Source of the DNA: Lachnospiraceae bacterium
Lineage (GTDB): Bacteria; Bacillota; Clostridia; Lachnospirales; Lachnospiraceae
Length of the DNA: 21,491 bases
Direction: 5' to 3'
NCBI GenBank assembly: GCA_014804225.1
Contig: JAAVAF010000010.1
Span: 25,780-47,270 of the forward strand
Shown: one piece after another, positions 8,437 to 16,065 of the stretch
Layout: each line of letters opens with the position of its first letter
How positions within the stretch are numbered: the first letter of the stretch is position 1
Translations under genes and position numbers: made by a program
The notes under the pieces: generated by a model
The model's database searches: none
What the model was told of the DNA's origin: nothing
Seen by the model: the letters and a program-made list of their open reading frames with translations, nothing else

Positions 8437-9486
8437 CTAACAGACAACCCTATTTTTACCATTATATTTTCCCACATAAAGACGTTTATCGGCAATGCTC
8501 ACCCAATCTTCGATACTTGTTTCGTTGGAATATACCGCCGCACCAATCGTTACTGTAAGAGGCACACGCTTGTTCTCAGCTTCAAATATCAGTTCATATT
8601 CCTCGACCTGTTTTCTGATTGCATCAATCTTCTCAAACGGCGGTCTGGAAGCCTCCATAAGCCGCCCGATGATCAAAAATTCCTCGCCACCCCACCGACA
8701 CACTGTCACATCATGTTTTTCATCGGAAAGAATTTCCGCAAGCGATTTAAGCGCCTTATCCCCAAAATTGTGTCCATAAGTATCGTTGATACTTTTAAAA
8801 TTATCAATGTCAACCATTGCAAGCCAGTATCCATCTGCCTCGTTTTTCTCCAGGATCTGGTTTAAATGCCGTAAAATATAGTGACGATTTGGAAGACCCG
8901 TGAGCGCATCATATTCCGCCTGTTTTGACAATCTTGCCTCGCTTTTTAAGAAAACCAGCGTCATCAACTTCAGGGAAACAATCAATACAAGAAACGTAAT
9001 CAGGGACATCGCCACACACATAAAAAGCTGCACCGTGTCATTGATCACATAAATCGGCTCTCTGTTTTTCATCGCAAAGATCAGACTGATATAGCTGGTA
9101 AGGCTGAGCATACTTAAAAGGCTCCCGCTCACATTGCTTTTTCCGTTATTCACTTTGAGCGAAAAATATTCCGCATAAAAGAAAATCGCAACAATGCTGA
9201 TGAGACACATCTCAAACCCATAGCCGATACCGAGGCAAATCACCGCAAGGATCATGTGGACAACCACCTCAAGCCCCATCAGGTTGATATACATCGCAAG
9301 CTTCTTCTTTCCGATAAACAAGAAGCCGGCAAAATAAAAAATAATACTGAAAATATTAAAACTTTCCATAATCTTTACATTATAATAAGCAAAAAACGTA
9401 AAGAAAAAAATATGCATGCACAAAAACACCGTATTTAAGAGCAGCGACATATTTCTTGCAATCTTTTGATTAAAGAAATATTCCAT
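8437..9486 (-). CDS. Membrane-bound diguanylate cyclase (GGDEF domain)
   Basis: A 349-residue protein with about six hydrophobic segments in residues 1-180 and a C-terminal GGDEF domain that makes cyclic di-GMP. The domain opens with DALTGLPNRH, and the active-site motif is GGEEF at 266-270, so the cyclase should be active. The inhibitory RxxD site normally placed just before it is absent (KHDV stands there), so feedback inhibition through that site is unlikely. No EAL or HD-GYP phosphodiesterase part. The frame extends to a GTG at 9495, but GAGGTG there is an ideal ribosome binding site 6 bases before ATG 9486, so I take 9486 as the start. It is divergent from the amylase. The membrane part is not a recognised sensor family, so the signal is unknown. 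Confidence 0.93.
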   Translation of the reverse strand: MEYFFNQKIARNMSLLLNTVFLCMHIFFFTFFAYYNVKIMESFNIFSIIFYFAGFLFIGKKKLAMYINLMGLEVVVHMILAVICLGIGYGFEMCLISIVAIFFYAEYFSLKVNNGKSNVSGSLLSMLSLTSYISLIFAMKNREPIYVINDTVQLFMCVAMSLITFLVLIVSLKLMTLVFLKSEARLSKQAEYDALTGLPNRHYILRHLNQILEKNEADGYWLAMVDIDNFKSINDTYGHNFGDKALKSLAEILSDEKHDVTVCRWGGEEFLIIGRLMEASRPPFEKIDAIRKQVEEYELIFEAENKRVPLTVTIGAAVYSNETSIEDWVSIADKRLYVGKYNGKNRVVC

Positions 9487-9517
9487 GTTTTTCACCTCAT
9501 CAATCTTATCTTTTTAT

Positions 9518-9546
9518 ATAATATCATAATTTTTGATGCATGTCAT
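9518..9546 (-). promoter_or_regulatory. Promoter of the diguanylate cyclase gene
   Basis: On the minus strand ATGACA (9541-9546), a 17-base spacer and TATTAT (9518-9523), with TGA directly before the -10 (extended -10). Start of transcription would be about 25 bases before the ATG at 9486. Confidence 0.65.
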
Positions 9547-9555
9547 TTTATTTTG

Positions 9556-9564
9556 TGTTAAAAT
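9556..9564 (+). promoter_or_regulatory. Possible extended -10 promoter for the GH13 gene
   Basis: TGTTAAAAT is a TGn-extended -10 about 40 bases before the amylase ATG; no -35 with correct spacing (TTGATG at 9533 is 20 bases away). It is interleaved with the divergent cyclase promoter, whose -35 is at 9541-9546. A strong AAAGGAGG ribosome binding site follows at 9589-9596. Confidence 0.4.
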
Positions 9565-9604
9565 ATTATGGAAGGATTATTTTTAATAAAAGGAGGAATT
9601 TGAA

Positions 9605-11296
9605 ATGGCTTGGTATGACGAAGCGGTCTTTTATCACATCTATCCGCTTGGAATGGCAGACGCTCCGAAAGAAAACGCTTATGAAGCGCCTGTCCACCGT
9701 TTAAATAATCTGATTCCGTGGATACAACATATCAAGGATATCGGATGTAACGCAATTTACATCGGTCCTTTGTTCGAATCTGTCGGACACGGTTATGAAA
9801 CCACCGATTACAAAAAACTGGACAGTCGACTTGGCGACAATGAAGATTTAAAAAATTATGTGGCAAAGTGCCACGAGGCAGGCATCCGTGTTATCTTTGA
9901 CGGTGTGTTTAACCACACGGGTCGCGACTTTTTTGCATTTCGGGACTTAAAAGAAAAACGCGAAGGTTCCCAATACCGCGACTGGTACTGCAATGTAAAT
10001 TTCGGCGGCAACAATGAATACAACGATGGATTCAGTTACGAAAACTGGGGCGGTTATAATCTTCTGGTAAAATTAAACCAGAGAAACCCTGCCGTAAAAG
10101 ATTATATCTGCGATGTCATTCGTTTTTGGGTAAAAGAATTTGACGTGGACGGTATCCGGCTAGACGCGGCAGATGTGCTTGACTTCGACTTTATGAAAGC
10201 CCTGCGCGGCGTTGCAAACGAAGTAAAACCCGATTTCTGGCTTATGGGGGAAGTTATTCACGGCGATTATTCTCGTTGGGTAAACGAGGGCACACTGCAT
10301 TCCGTGACAAATTATCATCTACATAAAGCGCTCTATTCCGGTCACAACGACCACAACTATTTTGAAATTGCACACACCGTAAAGCGTCTTTATGAGTTGG
10401 GTGGAAACAATCCCAACGGTTTTCGGCTTTACAACTTTGTGGACAACCATGATGTAGAACGCATCTACACAAAGCTGAACAACAAAGCGCACTATGCGCC
10501 CACTCATGTCCTTTTATATACGCTCCCCGGTATTCCTTCCGTCTACTACGGCTCGGAATTCGGAATCGACGGAAAAAAAGAGAAGTTTTCCGACGCGTCA
10601 CTGCGCCCTGCACTGTCCTACGAGGACTATAAAAACGCCCTTGCGGACAATTCGTTCACAAAGCTTATCGTGGCACTCGGAAAAGCGCGTCAGAGTTCAA
10701 AGGCACTCTGCTACGGCGATTATAAGGAGCTTTTGCTGATGAACCGTCAGTATGCTTTTTCACGTACATACAACGGAGAATGTGCCGTTGCCACGGTCAA
10801 TAACGATGACAGTGACTACACAATGACACTCGCGGTAAACGGCTCTGCAGCGGAATATGCAGGTGTGCTGTCCGGGCAGCATGTATCGGTTGTCAACCAA
10901 ACGATCTGCGTAAACGTAAAAGCAAATTCGGGCGATATCTGGCTGCCCGTAACAGATAATACAATTTGTGAAGAATTTGACAAACAACCTGTTGCACTTG
11001 ATATCACAGATGCGGTTTGTGAGGAAAGCAGCAATCCGGAACCCATCGACAATTTGGCTCAGACAACACAAGCTCCGGTTTCCAACGAAAACACGGTTTC
11101 GTCAAACGCAGTTTCTTCAAATACTGTTATTGCCGAACCGAGCGACGACTTTAAAAACGGACAGATTGCCGGACTCCAGGAAGCGATTCTTGCCATTATG
11201 GAAAAAAAAGGGAATGTCACCGAGCAGATGCGTCGCGATGTGCAGAATAATACGCACCACGATTCCCTTATCAACTGGGTTAAGAGCTTTCATTAA
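9605..11296 (+). CDS. GH13 alpha-amylase-family enzyme, cytoplasmic, with C-terminal linker and helical tail
   Basis: A 563-residue GH13 glycoside hydrolase acting on alpha-1,4-glucans or maltodextrins. All four family motifs are present: DGVFNH (D99-H104), GIRLDAAD with the nucleophile D187, GEV with the acid/base E216, and FVDNHD with D283. There is no signal peptide, so it should act in the cytoplasm on imported oligosaccharides; it also lacks the N-terminal domain of neopullulanase/cyclomaltodextrinase. The barrel and beta-sandwich C domain end near residue 455. Then comes a Ser/Asn/Thr/Pro-rich stretch (about 470-515, with repeated VSSN) and a small helical end (about 516-563). Such a linker is normal in secreted enzymes but odd here. 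ATG 9605 follows AAAGGAGG at 8 bases. The exact substrate and subfamily are not resolved. Confidence 0.93.
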   Translation: MAWYDEAVFYHIYPLGMADAPKENAYEAPVHRLNNLIPWIQHIKDIGCNAIYIGPLFESVGHGYETTDYKKLDSRLGDNEDLKNYVAKCHEAGIRVIFDGVFNHTGRDFFAFRDLKEKREGSQYRDWYCNVNFGGNNEYNDGFSYENWGGYNLLVKLNQRNPAVKDYICDVIRFWVKEFDVDGIRLDAADVLDFDFMKALRGVANEVKPDFWLMGEVIHGDYSRWVNEGTLHSVTNYHLHKALYSGHNDHNYFEIAHTVKRLYELGGNNPNGFRLYNFVDNHDVERIYTKLNNKAHYAPTHVLLYTLPGIPSVYYGSEFGIDGKKEKFSDASLRPALSYEDYKNALADNSFTKLIVALGKARQSSKALCYGDYKELLLMNRQYAFSRTYNGECAVATVNNDDSDYTMTLAVNGSAAEYAGVLSGQHVSVVNQTICVNVKANSGDIWLPVTDNTICEEFDKQPVALDITDAVCEESSNPEPIDNLAQTTQAPVSNENTVSSNAVSSNTVIAEPSDDFKNGQIAGLQEAILAIMEKKGNVTEQMRRDVQNNTHHDSLINWVKSFH

Positions 11297-11318
11297 AATT
11301 AAAAATTTTGGGAAAGGC

Positions 11319-11347
11319 TGTACATCATTTTTAAATAATGCTACAAT
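11319..11347 (+). promoter_or_regulatory. Promoter of the pectate lyase gene
   Basis: TGTACA (11319-11324, 4 of 6 to TTGACA), a 17-base spacer and TACAAT (11342-11347) with TGC directly before it (extended -10). The leader would be about 70 bases and ends in a good AAAGGAG ribosome binding site. No convincing CcpA cre site was found in it. Confidence 0.6.
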
Positions 11348-11422
11348 CAAAATAGATACAGCTTAACCAATTTTTTAACAGGAACCAAACGTTCATATTA
11401 CAAACGAAAGGAGATTTTTAAA

Positions 11423-13990
11423 ATGACAGCATGGAAAAACATGAAAAAACCGATTGCGATTGCACTTGCGGGCGCAATGGTACTGACAGGCATGGCATCT
11501 CCCACCCTGTCAACAACGGCAAATGCAGCAGAAAAGGTACTTGCATTTGATACTGCTGAAGGCGGCGGACAATACGCAACGGGCGGACGCGGATACGACA
11601 CCTATGTCGTTACCTCTCTTGAAGATTACGAAAAAGAAGGTACGCCAATCGAGGGTACGCTGCGCTACGGCATCGAAAAAGTTGCAAAAGAAAACGGCGG
11701 TGCAATGATCGTATTCAATGTTGGCGGCATCATCGACCTAAAGAGCGATCTTTCGTTCCGAGATGTCAAAAATGTGACAATTGCAGGTCAGACAGCTCCC
11801 GGGGACGGTATTACCATTTCAGGCTACCAGACAAACATCAGCAACTCGGAAAATTTAATTATCCGATATATGCGTTTCCGTCCGGGCGCAAAAAATGTAT
11901 CAAACGGCAGCGACTCCATGGACGCACTCTGGGGACGCGACAACAAGCTCTTTATTCTGGATCATTGTTCATTCAGTTGGAACACGGACGAAACACTTTC
12001 TACCTACCGCGGACAGGACGTTACCGTACAGTATTGTCTTATCTATGAGAGCCTTACCGTATCGGGCCACACAAAGGGACGCCACGGATACGGCGGAATC
12101 TTTGGCGGTGACAATGTCCTTTTCCAATACAATCTGATGGCAAACCATACTTCGCGCGAACCACGTATGGGCGGCGGAGCCATGGGTGATCCTACAAAGG
12201 AATCCGCAGGAGAATCCTATGGATACTGCGCTACCACACAGGTAAGCAACAACGTTATCTATAACTATGGCTTTAACGTTGTACACGGCGGCGGCTGGCA
12301 GCTCACAAACTATATGAATAACTATATGATTAACGGCGTAGGTTCCAGAGATGACATTTCTCAAGTCATTGCAAAGCCCGGCGAAAGCAAAAAATATGGT
12401 GGATTTTATGTAAACGGAAACGTTCTCTATGATGGCGCTGTAAAAAATGAAGAAATTTCTGCCGATAACTTAGGCGACGGCAAGAAAACCGGTGTTATAA
12501 ACACAGCTCCTGACTGGACAGTAATCGCAAAAGAACAGTATACAACCACAATCGGCGGTACTTCCTTTATGCCTACAAAGGCATGTGATTTCCCGTTAGA
12601 GAAAGATATGGAAAGCGCAGAAGAAAGCTTCTCTAAAGTATTGAATCAAGCGGGCGCTACCTACCCTAAACGTGACGCACAGGACGCGCGTGTGGTACAG
12701 GAAGTCAGAACCAATACGGGACGTTTTATCAACACAGAGGACGAAGTTGGCGGATATGCATGTGCCACTTCTGCAAGAGAAGCCGGATATGACACGGATA
12801 TGGACGGTATGCCGGACTCCTATGAAGATCTGATCGGACTTGACAAGACAAATGCGGCTGATGCAAAAGCAATTGCTGCAAACGGACGCTCTAATGTTGA
12901 GAACTATTTCAACAGCATCGTGGACGACCACAAGGTTGCAGACAATCCTACGGTAATGTTAGCTGTTGCCAACAACGCACAATACAATGTCGGTGACAGT
13001 ATTGTCATCGGCGCTGTTGCCGAAGCAAATAACGGCGGCACAATCGAAAAAGTAGAATTTTACAACGGAAGCACACTTGTTGCCACAGCAACACAAGCTC
13101 CTTACTTATGCGATATGAGCGGTCTTACAGATGGAACTTATTTCATTTCTGCAAGAGCATATGACAACAACGGTACTGCTACACAGGCTACCGCCGCACA
13201 AATTCATGTAAACAGTACAGCAGGCACTGCAGGTTACGAGAGCGTTGACATCGGTACTCCGGGTGTTACAGGCTCTGCTTCTCTGGAAAATGGAGTTCTT
13301 ACCGTAAAAGGCGCCGGAAAGATTGGTAAATCAGAGGGTTCTGTTGACGGCGTTCCCGCTGATGCGACTACGGACGATTTCCACTATGTATACAAGGGAC
13401 TTAGCGGAGACGGTACGATCGTTGCTAAGATTGATGATATCACAGCAATCGACAACCACATTGATGCTGGTCTTATGATCAGAGAAAGTGTTGCTGCAAA
13501 TGCAAATACCGCATTCCTTTCTATGTCGCTTGTAAAACAAAATACAAAGCTGAACGAAGGCAATCCTGATTTAGAGGACACAACATGGGCTGTATACCTT
13601 GCAAACAGAGGCGCTACTTCTATCACAAGTGATAGCGGTGAGGCACTCGCAGTCAATAAACCTGGCGAAATAAGCGCTCTGACAGAAACAATCGACGCAA
13701 AAGACAGCGCTGCAAAGGCAGGAATTCCGCTTGTAGAAGACTTCTACTTCAGAACAGCAAAAGACGGAAAGTCTGTTACAAACGGTATCTGGCTTAAGCT
13801 TGAACGAAAAGGTAACGTATTTACAGGTTACGCAAGAAACAATACAAAAGAATCTTGGAAGCTCATCGGAACTGCTGAAATTCCTATGGGGCAGGATGTC
13901 CTGATTGGATTTGCAGTTGACGGAAACAAGGTTGCAAACGATATTGATAACTTATGTACTACAACATTCTCTAATATCAGTATCAAATAA
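11423..13990 (+). CDS. Secreted multidomain pectate lyase (PL1-like)
   Basis: An 855-residue exported enzyme predicted to cleave pectate by beta-elimination. A signal peptide (KK at 8-9, hydrophobic core 11-25) ends with ANA before AEK, giving cleavage after about A35. Residues about 45-395 form the parallel beta-helix lyase, with the family signatures IIRYMRFRPG, DHCSFSW and the arginine-containing HTSREPRMGGG. A Ca-binding DTDMDGMPDSYE follows at 457-468, as in many PL1 enzymes. Next are an Ig-like domain (about 507-595) and a C-terminal region (about 600-855) resembling the DUF1349/concanavalin-like lectin fold, probably for carbohydrate contact. No LPXTG, SLH or dockerin pair is seen, so it is likely released. 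ATG 11423 follows AAAGGAG at 9 bases. Single gene, ended by a strong terminator. PL1 placement rests on remembered signatures. Confidence 0.9.
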   Translation: MTAWKNMKKPIAIALAGAMVLTGMASPTLSTTANAAEKVLAFDTAEGGGQYATGGRGYDTYVVTSLEDYEKEGTPIEGTLRYGIEKVAKENGGAMIVFNVGGIIDLKSDLSFRDVKNVTIAGQTAPGDGITISGYQTNISNSENLIIRYMRFRPGAKNVSNGSDSMDALWGRDNKLFILDHCSFSWNTDETLSTYRGQDVTVQYCLIYESLTVSGHTKGRHGYGGIFGGDNVLFQYNLMANHTSREPRMGGGAMGDPTKESAGESYGYCATTQVSNNVIYNYGFNVVHGGGWQLTNYMNNYMINGVGSRDDISQVIAKPGESKKYGGFYVNGNVLYDGAVKNEEISADNLGDGKKTGVINTAPDWTVIAKEQYTTTIGGTSFMPTKACDFPLEKDMESAEESFSKVLNQAGATYPKRDAQDARVVQEVRTNTGRFINTEDEVGGYACATSAREAGYDTDMDGMPDSYEDLIGLDKTNAADAKAIAANGRSNVENYFNSIVDDHKVADNPTVMLAVANNAQYNVGDSIVIGAVAEANNGGTIEKVEFYNGSTLVATATQAPYLCDMSGLTDGTYFISARAYDNNGTATQATAAQIHVNSTAGTAGYESVDIGTPGVTGSASLENGVLTVKGAGKIGKSEGSVDGVPADATTDDFHYVYKGLSGDGTIVAKIDDITAIDNHIDAGLMIRESVAANANTAFLSMSLVKQNTKLNEGNPDLEDTTWAVYLANRGATSITSDSGEALAVNKPGEISALTETIDAKDSAAKAGIPLVEDFYFRTAKDGKSVTNGIWLKLERKGNVFTGYARNNTKESWKLIGTAEIPMGQDVLIGFAVDGNKVANDIDNLCTTTFSNISIK

Positions 13991-14007
13991 CTTTTTCAAA
14001 TAAAATC

Positions 14008-14045
14008 AACGGGCGGCACGCAAAACGTACTGCCCGTTATTTTTA
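14008..14045. terminator. Terminator after the pectate lyase gene
   Basis: AACGGGCGGCACG pairs with CGTACTGCCCGTT (13 positions, one mismatch and one G-U pair) around a CAAAA loop, followed by ATTTTTAT. On the other strand the stem is followed by GATTTTATTT, so it may also end the convergent gene at 14055. Confidence 0.85.
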
Positions 14046-14054
14046 TATCAAAAT

Positions 14055-14567
14055 TTATATTGTATTCTTTTCCGCACGCTGCAAAGCAAAAACAATCGGT
14101 AATATCAATATTCCGCAGAAAAAATTGCTGATTCCATGTATGCAGTCAAACGGCAAACCTGCAACAATCCATGCAATCATTTTCGGAAAACTCAAGCCGT
14201 ATATTATCGCTTGTGCCGGTGCATACAAAGTTCCGAATAAAAAACCGTGTGCCGCGCAGACTGTCATATAGACAAGCGGCCGAACTTTCTTTGGTATATG
14301 CCGCGGAAGGAGCATAACCGCTCCCCACAAAACAGTCCACACATATAAATACGGAATCCACCACGCTGCAAACCCGCAGAAAATGCCGTTCAAAATAACA
14401 TAAGTATAGATGGGATACAACGCCTTTTTTCGATATACAATCGTAAAGGCAACCGTAAACACGCCAATCAAATGAATATTCGGAAACAGCTCCATAATAA
14501 TCTTGGAAGCATACATCACTGATCCAAGCATTCCAAAGACGGCAATCTCCCTAATTGTAAGCTTCAT
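14055..14567 (-). CDS. ECF transporter S component-like membrane protein
   Basis: A 170-residue, very hydrophobic protein with five to six membrane spans and almost no soluble part. Its size, the opening (KLTIREIAVFGMLGSVMYASKI) and span pattern resemble substrate-binding S components of energy-coupling-factor vitamin/metal transporters, which use the shared EcfA-EcfA'-EcfT module encoded elsewhere. It starts 2 bases after the lipoprotein stop and has no clear ribosome binding site, so it is probably translated by coupling. The pairing with a DUF4430 lipoprotein suggests that the lipoprotein captures the same ligand outside the membrane. The substrate is unknown; cobalamin is one possibility because DUF4430 resembles a transcobalamin domain, but nothing here proves it. 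Confidence 0.75.
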   Translation of the reverse strand: MKLTIREIAVFGMLGSVMYASKIIMELFPNIHLIGVFTVAFTIVYRKKALYPIYTYVILNGIFCGFAAWWIPYLYVWTVLWGAVMLLPRHIPKKVRPLVYMTVCAAHGFLFGTLYAPAQAIIYGLSFPKMIAWIVAGLPFDCIHGISNFFCGILILPIVFALQRAEKNTI

Positions 14568-14569
14568 AT

Positions 14570-15019
14570 CTATTGAAGCCGAAAGGCGTAGTAATCTGTT
14601 TCAACGATTGTCGTCGAATCAACCCCTGTGGAAGCATATTCATCATTGATGTAAAATGCCCAATATACGCCATCTTTATCATAATCCGCAGTGATACCAT
14701 TGACCGTCTTTACATAAAGACCATATGTGCTTTGCTCTCCGTCAATCAATTCCAGTTCTGTCAAAGCCTCTCCCACGGTTTCTTTATCGGTATGAATCTC
14801 AAACACTGTTTCGTTTCCCTCTTTATCTGCGACCGTCAAGGTAAATTTTGTATTTCCCTCTCCCAACACTTGCTCTGCAACAGGTGTTCCCTCCTGTACA
14901 GTTGCCATATCTGAAAGCGTATCTTTTGAGGTATCGTTACACCCCACCGCCACAAGTGTCATCGCCACAAACAACACCGTACATAAAAACAACGAACCTT
15001 TTCTTTGACTGCCTTTCAT
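14570..15019 (-). CDS. DUF4430-type surface lipoprotein
   Basis: A 149-residue predicted lipoprotein. A KGSQRKGS start, a hydrophobic segment and VAVGC (C27, counted from ATG 15019) indicate export and lipid attachment. The rest (about 60-149) matches the DUF4430 pattern (Transcobalamin-C-like): a strand, VGEALTELELI, Y-x-V-x-x-x-x-G and a final VYWAFYINDEYASTGVDST block, a fold that binds small ligands. The GGAGG site lies only 3 bases from an ATG at 15025 but 9 from ATG 15019, so 15019 is preferred. It has its own promoter just after spoVAC and is followed by the S-component-like gene, forming a two-gene uptake unit. The family assignment is from pattern memory. Confidence 0.82.
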   Translation of the reverse strand: MKGSQRKGSLFLCTVLFVAMTLVAVGCNDTSKDTLSDMATVQEGTPVAEQVLGEGNTKFTLTVADKEGNETVFEIHTDKETVGEALTELELIDGEQSTYGLYVKTVNGITADYDKDGVYWAFYINDEYASTGVDSTTIVETDYYAFRLQ

Positions 15020-15070
15020 TTGCATTCTCCTCCGTTCTTCCTCTGATCCCTTGTATTTTCACTGTCTTTT

Positions 15071-15099
15071 ATCATACTATTCTTTTTTTCGTTCGTCAA
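15071..15099 (-). promoter_or_regulatory. Promoter of the lipoprotein/S-component unit
   Basis: On the minus strand TTGACG (15094-15099), exactly 17 bases, TATGAT (15071-15076). It begins 12 bases after the spoVAC stop, so the two-gene unit is vegetatively expressed apart from spoVA. The leader is only about 40 bases, too short for a riboswitch. Confidence 0.75.
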
Positions 15100-15111
15100 C
15101 TGCCTGCCGCA

Positions 15112-15573
15112 TCACATCATCCCCATTGCCTTTGCAATCCAGTACAATAAGCCAAGACACCAGCTTGTAAAGATTCCGTATAAAATCACGGGACCCGCAA
15201 TCGTAAAAATCTTGCAGCCGACACCAAAAACCTGACCCTCGGTTTTATATTCAATTGCACTGGACACGACAGAATTTGCAAATCCTGTAATGGGCACTAG
15301 CGCTCCCGCGCCGCCCCATTTTACAATGCCTCCGTAGAGATTAAAACCGGTAAGCAACGCACTCATAAGTATTAAAATCATAGAACACCACGCCGCGGAG
15401 GTTTCCTTGTCAAGACCAAACCGATTCGTCGCTACATTAACGATAAACTGTCCCACACAGCATATAACACCGCCAATCACAAACGCCTTTGCCATTTGAA
15501 GCGGCAAGTTTGTCTTTGGCGAATTCTGCTTTACATACTCCTGATATTCCTGAATTTTCTGCTGTTTTTCCAT
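15112..15573 (-). CDS. spoVAC: Stage V sporulation protein AC
   Basis: SpoVAC, 153 residues, a membrane protein of the SpoVA complex that moves Ca-dipicolinate into the forespore and out at germination; in Bacillus SpoVAC acts as a mechanosensitive channel. A charged N-terminal tail (about 1-25) is followed by four or five membrane spans. The family signature GAGALVPITGFANSVVSSA and the later GVGCKIFTIAGPVILYG are both present, which favours SpoVAC over the shorter SpoVAEb. ATG 15573 follows AAGGGGAT. It is the third gene after spoVAA and spoVAB, 36 bases from spoVAB. The usual next genes, spoVAD and spoVAE, are not here. Confidence 0.93.
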   Translation of the reverse strand: MEKQQKIQEYQEYVKQNSPKTNLPLQMAKAFVIGGVICCVGQFIVNVATNRFGLDKETSAAWCSMILILMSALLTGFNLYGGIVKWGGAGALVPITGFANSVVSSAIEYKTEGQVFGVGCKIFTIAGPVILYGIFTSWCLGLLYWIAKAMGMM

Positions 15574-15609
15574 GATAATCCCCTTTCCTTTCTATCCATC
15601 AATTATCCT

Positions 15610-16065
15610 TTATGGTTCAAAACCACCCTTAATAAAATAAATCAGCGAACCGATTACCTTGCCAATCGCCACCGAAAAAATTGCAATATCCAGTCCCATT
15701 TTTAACTGAACACGCCGCGCAAAGATCGGAATACCATCAAGAACTTCCGCAAGCGCAATTGCAAGGCATCCTACAAAAATTCCGGCAAAAATACCCATGA
15801 TAACCAAAAGCAATGTGCATAAAAATGACGCTTGTGTCATAAATTCTCCCAGACTGCCGTTGATTGGAAATACACTGAAAAAGCAGGCGATCAGTGAACC
15901 GAAAATAATGCACTCTTCATAAAAAACCTCACACCTTGCTGTATTTGTCTTTCCCGCAAAGCGTGGCACAAGTCCCACCACAAAAAGTACCGTAAATACG
16001 CCTGCCGACACAAGAATCCCAAAACTAAACCCCATTACACAAATCAATATTGTCTTTAACAGCAT
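15610..16065 (-). CDS. spoVAB: Stage V sporulation protein AB
   Basis: SpoVAB, 151 residues, a hydrophobic protein with about five membrane spans, matching family size (about 140) and position between spoVAA and spoVAC. It belongs to the forespore SpoVA apparatus for dipicolinate transport; its individual role is not known. The frame extends to a TTG at 16068, but the ATG at 16065 shares its A with the spoVAA stop (TGATG), with GAGG about 10 bases upstream, so 16065 is the likely start and translation is coupled. Confidence 0.88.
   Translation of the reverse strand: MLLKTILICVMGFSFGILVSAGVFTVLFVVGLVPRFAGKTNTARCEVFYEECIIFGSLIACFFSVFPINGSLGEFMTQASFLCTLLLVIMGIFAGIFVGCLAIALAEVLDGIPIFARRVQLKMGLDIAIFSVAIGKVIGSLIYFIKGGFEP

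Noticed and set aside
8425..8438. AGTCCGCTCGGACT palindrome as terminator of the cyclase gene
   Set aside because: Perfect 6-base arms but only a 2-base loop and no T run on the minus strand; it overlaps the stop codon and may be chance.
11281..11316. Terminator after the GH13 gene
   Set aside because: AAAATT/AATTTT and CTTTC/GAAAG form only a weak, AT-rich imperfect hairpin over the stop codon with no following T run.
11385..11422. CcpA cre site in the pectate lyase leader
   Set aside because: The AACGTT-centred sequence lacks the TGNAANCG...CA spacing of a cre site.
15020..15111. Cobalamin riboswitch before the DUF4430 lipoprotein
   Set aside because: The promoter at 15071-15099 leaves a leader of only about 40 bases, far too short for a cobalamin riboswitch, and no B12-box-like sequence is seen.
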